8,042 nt of DNA, taken from the NCBI GenBank assembly GCA_910584845.1, contig CAJUDH010000040.1:1-8042 (forward strand), read 5' to 3'. This DNA comes from an uncultured Lachnospiraceae bacterium. Its GTDB lineage: Bacteria > Bacillota > Clostridia > Lachnospirales > Lachnospiraceae. Below, piece after piece: positions 4,616 to 8,042 of this stretch; the stretch's first letter is position 1, and every line of letters starts with the position of its first letter. The notes under the pieces are model-generated. The model worked only from the letters and a program-made list of their open reading frames with translations. It ran no database searches and had not been told where the DNA came from. Position numbers and translations under genes: made by a program.

Positions 4616-7600
4616 TTGAAATCACAGATCCATAGCTTTCCCCTATTCTTAAACGCCATACAAAACCATGAGCTGGCCTACTTATTTGGCACAGGCATTT
4701 CCGCTTCCCTAACCGGAAAACCTTATTCCTGGTGGAAATGGATCATGGACGGAATATCCTATATGAAAGACACTGCCTTGGCAAAGCAGTATCAAGAATC
4801 CCTGGAAGCAGATGATTCTACCGGCAACATGATTGCTATTGTAGGAAAAATAATAGATGCCGTGAAGGCAGGCCACACCTACGGATGCTGGATGCAAGAA
4901 GCTTTTGAAACAAACCCCATCGTCAACAAGCCTTTGGCAGGGATTTTAAAAAAGCTGGTTATCCCTCAAGACGTATTTGTGACTACCAATTATGATTTGT
5001 TATTGGAGCAGGCAACCGGGCTAGGGACATTGTCTTATGAAGACCCGGGCGAAGCTTTTCACATGTTGGATCAAAAACGCAGTACCCACGTACTGCACAT
5101 CCACGGCGTTTATGATTCTTCAAAGGGGATTGATAATATTGTGGCAGGCCAGGCCCAATATGAAGCGGTTTTAGGGAATGAAGGGGCACAGTTTATCCAG
5201 CATATCCTGGGGACAAGGACGCTTATTTTTGTGGGGTGCGGAAAAACCACAGAGGATATGAACATGGCAAAATTTATCCAATTTGCCAAAAACCATCTAA
5301 AAATGGATCAAGACTACTATTTCCTCTATAAAAACGGGCAAAGCTTCGACGGCATGCCTGACAATATAAAATTAATCCCTTATGGAGACGAATATGCCGA
5401 TTTACCGGCTTTTCTGGAGGATATGGCCCAGGAACGGCTGCGCTATATTGCAGAAAAAAACAAAATTGTAGGAAAAACCGGGGTTCAAGGCAGAAAACCT
5501 TTTACCGACCCGTTAATGAAATACCATTATTCACAGGAAAGCATCCCATTTGGCGGGCGAAAGGAAGAACTGCAAAAATTATGGGATTTTATAGAATATG
5601 GGGACAGCATCTGCTGGTGGGCCGTCACAGGCCAGGCAGGCGCAGGAAAAAGCCGGTTGGCTTTACAGATGTTAAAACAGCTGCCATGTACCTGGTTTGG
5701 GTTTTTCCTAAATGATAAAGCGTCCCTTTCCGATGTCCGCAATTTCCAGCCCTTTTCCCACACGGCCATTGTCATAGATTATGTAGGTGGAAGGGAAGAC
5801 GCCGTGGCGGAAATCATGGAAGCCTTAAGCCAGGTTTTTTCCTCCACCTCTTATTTTCTTCGAATCCTTTTGCTGGAACGGGAAAACAGCCGGAAAACAG
5901 GTTCCTGGCATTCTAAACTAATGCGCCGCCTTGGAAAGTACCATAAGGTTGTAACGGCAGAATACAAAAAGGAATTTTTGGACATAGGCGATTTGGATAT
6001 CTGGTCAGTGGAATCATTTATTGGGGCGGTATGCCAGGCAAAAGGATTGCCCGCGGACAAAGCCAGGGATTGCCGCCTTAGAGAAATATATGGGGAAAAA
6101 TTTGAGAATTTACAGTTTCGTCCCCTTTTTGTACAAATATTTGTAGAATCCTGGATTGAAAACGGTTTTTCCTTTCCAAGGTTTGACACCTTTGAAGATT
6201 TACTGCAATTCCTTTTACACCGGGAACAGGAGAGGTGGCTCGCCTTGTTAGATGGGGATCAAGGCTGCTGCAATTCTTTCGTCCATCTGCTGCTTCGCGC
6301 TAACATAACCGGAGAATTAAATATTCGAGAGCTCCCTTGCCTATACCAGCCTGACTGGGAAAAAATCAGCCGTTTCCTGTCTGAACACTCGTTCCCCGGG
6401 CGCCAAAGGATGGAAGAAGCGAAGGCAATTATTAATTCTGTCTGCCAGAATATGGATACAGATAACGGGGCAATTATCCCATTGTTCCCTGATATAATAA
6501 AAGAATATATGTTTTACTACTATATGGATGAAGAACGGCTCCCGGCGGTTATGAATGAAATTTGGCAAAACGCCGCCCATGATTTTTCTTTATTTATTAC
6601 CCGATGCATGACGGATTTTCCGGAAAACGGTTTTTTCCGGCAGGCATTGAACAAGTATGAAGAAGAAACCGCAGACGTCTACATCCTGAAAGGGCGCCTG
6701 GAAATGCTTCAGAAACGGATTATTAATGATAACGACGACCCGGTTGTTTTGCTAAATATTATTGATAACGAATATGGTTTCTGGAAAGGCGTGGCCATAC
6801 CCCAAGACGGTTCGGAACAATCGGACCTTTTGGCTGCTTTAAAAGTATCCGGCCTGAATATGGTAGCCAGGCAATATGGCGGCTGGTCTGTTTATGACGT
6901 ATCACAGATATTAGAAGTCATTGATGAGGCATTATCCGTGCCTGGGGGGAGAGGTGCGCAGCTGGTTAAGCAAGTTTGCCTTCAAGAACATATACGCCAG
7001 TTATCCCACACAGGGTTTTTGGACGCCGCTGCCGGCCTGGAAGAAAAAATGTCCAGCCTCATTGAAAAAGACGCGCAAGACGATTGGAATTCCAGCTTGG
7101 ACATGATAAACCAAAATGCCATCATGATGAACCATCTCCTGGCCGGAGATATTTACCAGGCTGCTATGGTGTTTAAACAGATGGCAATAAAATGCAGTTA
7201 TAAAAGCAAAGAAGCCATAAGGGTTTTTGCACATTCCTGTATTAATATCTCGCATTTTGCTTTTTTACTGCAAAAAACAAAATATCGGCACACGGGCCTT
7301 GCTGCTGCGGAAAAATTGTCGCTCCTGTTCCCGGATGACGAAATGGTTCAAATCCGTTTACTGGGATGCCAGGCCATGGAATTGCAATGGCAGTATTTTG
7401 TAGACGAAACAATGGCAAAGCCCGATTTAAAAAAATCCCTGGATGAACTGGATCCGATATTAGGGAAGATCCCCTTTGAGAATACAGAAAAAAACGAAGC
7501 CCTAGATATGACATGGGGCATTGTAAAAACCTTGCAGATCAATGCAGTCAGCGAAGATAAAGAAGGGCTGGAAATAATCATAAGAGAGGCCTATGGCATC

Positions 7601-8042
7601 CTTTCCCAGTATCCGGAACTGGCCTGCATCCTTACCACACTAATCAAGGCTGTCCATGCGCTACATAAAAACGTTTTTAAGGATAACGTTTCCCACAAGG
7701 AAGTAGAGGAGCTATTTCGCTTTGTAGAATACAACCATACTTCAGGAACTGCCCGTGAAGCTTTTTTCCAATTGCTGGAAGACTCAGAGGACAAGCGCCG
7801 CCGTCAGGATTATCTCACGAAATGGGTAAAAGTCGGGGCTTTACAAGATGCAAGGTACAGCCCATACGGAAGCGGGCTGGAAGAATTTGACGAACAAGAA
7901 GAGCTATTGCGGATGGCCGCTGATTTGAGCCCACAAGAAACCTACCGGAGGGCAGGCCCTAAGGTAGGGGCTAATGACCCGTGCCCATGCGGAAGCGGAA
8001 AGAAATTTAAAAAATGCTGCCGGGGAAAAGGGATATATGATT
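4616..8042 (+). CDS. SIR2-STAND NTPase fusion with C-terminal SEC-C motif, putative anti-phage defence protein (3' end at window edge)
   Basis: The visible 1,142 residues form one uninterrupted frame. Residues about 8-275 are a SIR2-like domain with GTGIS (25-29), TTNYD (123-127), HIHGVYD with the catalytic-type H163, and FVGCG (205-209). Defence SIR2 domains of this kind usually cleave NAD+. After FGGRKEEL (312-319) comes a STAND-type P-loop NTPase: Walker A GQAGAGKS (339-346), Walker B AIVIDYVGGRED (384-395), an arginine-containing LRILLLER (415-422), and PLFPDIIKEYM (622-632), resembling the conserved PDLLxEYF motif of STAND proteins. About 640-1115 is unrecognised, charged and probably helical, as sensor regions often are. 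The C-terminus is a SEC-C zinc motif (C1123, C1125, C1134, C1135). The next codon begins with T, so a stop may follow at once. No signal peptide is seen, so it is cytoplasmic. The layout resembles Avs5-like SIR2-STAND systems; the defence role is inferred. Confidence 0.9.
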   Translation, partial: MKSQIHSFPLFLNAIQNHELAYLFGTGISASLTGKPYSWWKWIMDGISYMKDTALAKQYQESLEADDSTGNMIAIVGKIIDAVKAGHTYGCWMQEAFETNPIVNKPLAGILKKLVIPQDVFVTTNYDLLLEQATGLGTLSYEDPGEAFHMLDQKRSTHVLHIHGVYDSSKGIDNIVAGQAQYEAVLGNEGAQFIQHILGTRTLIFVGCGKTTEDMNMAKFIQFAKNHLKMDQDYYFLYKNGQSFDGMPDNIKLIPYGDEYADLPAFLEDMAQERLRYIAEKNKIVGKTGVQGRKPFTDPLMKYHYSQESIPFGGRKEELQKLWDFIEYGDSICWWAVTGQAGAGKSRLALQMLKQLPCTWFGFFLNDKASLSDVRNFQPFSHTAIVIDYVGGREDAVAEIMEALSQVFSSTSYFLRILLLERENSRKTGSWHSKLMRRLGKYHKVVTAEYKKEFLDIGDLDIWSVESFIGAVCQAKGLPADKARDCRLREIYGEKFENLQFRPLFVQIFVESWIENGFSFPRFDTFEDLLQFLLHREQERWLALLDGDQGCCNSFVHLLLRANITGELNIRELPCLYQPDWEKISRFLSEHSFPGRQRMEEAKAIINSVCQNMDTDNGAIIPLFPDIIKEYMFYYYMDEERLPAVMNEIWQNAAHDFSLFITRCMTDFPENGFFRQALNKYEEETADVYILKGRLEMLQKRIINDNDDPVVLLNIIDNEYGFWKGVAIPQDGSEQSDLLAALKVSGLNMVARQYGGWSVYDVSQILEVIDEALSVPGGRGAQLVKQVCLQEHIRQLSHTGFLDAAAGLEEKMSSLIEKDAQDDWNSSLDMINQNAIMMNHLLAGDIYQAAMVFKQMAIKCSYKSKEAIRVFAHSCINISHFAFLLQKTKYRHTGLAAAEKLSLLFPDDEMVQIRLLGCQAMELQWQYFVDETMAKPDLKKSLDELDPILGKIPFENTEKNEALDMTWGIVKTLQINAVSEDKEGLEIIIREAYGILSQYPELACILTTLIKAVHALHKNVFKDNVSHKEVEELFRFVEYNHTSGTAREAFFQLLEDSEDKRRRQDYLTKWVKVGALQDARYSPYGSGLEEFDEQEELLRMAADLSPQETYRRAGPKVGANDPCPCGSGKKFKKCCRGKGIYD

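Noticed and set aside
5223..5260. VGCGKTT in the SIR2 domain as a second Walker A motif
   Set aside because: It lacks the GxxxxGK[ST] spacing and falls where SIR2-like proteins have their FxGxG/S nucleotide-binding motif.
4709..7794. Several minus-strand open frames of 60-110 codons inside the large plus-strand gene
   Set aside because: They have no ribosome binding sites or recognisable motifs and lie antisense to a coding frame with clear conserved domains.
1..8042. CRISPR arrays, tRNA or rRNA genes, insertion sequences, integrases or attachment sites
   Set aside because: No regularly spaced repeats, tRNA-like cloverleafs, transposase or integrase motifs, or long flanking direct repeats were found by reading both strands; mobility of the region therefore rests on gene content only.

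Overview
The window reads like a chromosomal segment of a gut-type clostridium, probably Lachnospiraceae. This is inferred from its mid-to-low GC content, strong AGGAGG-type ribosome binding sites, a Firmicutes-type LexA box, a SipW-class signal peptidase with a TasA/camelysin-like substrate, and a YwgA/YwfO-like gene pair. No ribosomal or other phylogenetic marker is present, so the assignment is only moderately sure.

Layout. Positions 1-4418 are all on the minus strand. In transcription order from the right they are: a 54-residue zinc-ribbon protein (4254-4418) with its own promoter, an overlapping LexA-like box and a terminator; a small sigma-70 region-4 regulator (3658-4068); a SipW-like signal peptidase (3200-3601); a secreted protein with a SipW-type signal peptide (2255-2998); an HD-domain phosphohydrolase of the YwfO/SAMHD1-like type (660-1943); and a YwgA-family protein (132-641) closed by a perfect hairpin terminator. 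From 4616 to the right edge, one very large gene runs the other way on the plus strand. It has a TTG start, its own sigma-A-like promoter and a strong ribosome binding site. It is still open at base 8042, but it has already reached a C-terminal SEC-C motif and probably ends within a few codons.

How the genes work together. The large plus-strand gene is the most interesting object. It fuses an N-terminal SIR2-like domain (NAD-binding or NAD-cleaving family) to a STAND-type P-loop NTPase, about 470 residues of unrecognised, probably helical sequence, and a C-terminal SEC-C zinc motif. This is the effector-switch-sensor layout of single-gene anti-phage systems such as Avs5-like SIR2-STAND proteins, and the SEC-C tail is unusual for that layout. 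Defence is inferred from architecture only.

The sigma-like gene, signal peptidase and secreted protein form a plausible self-contained surface-protein export module: regulator, dedicated peptidase and substrate. The HD and YwgA-like genes are spaced as an operon and look like ordinary Firmicutes nucleotide-metabolism genes. The zinc-ribbon gene shares the 197-bp divergent intergenic region with the SIR2-STAND gene and appears to be under SOS control. A second, weaker LexA-like site lies just upstream of the signal peptidase.
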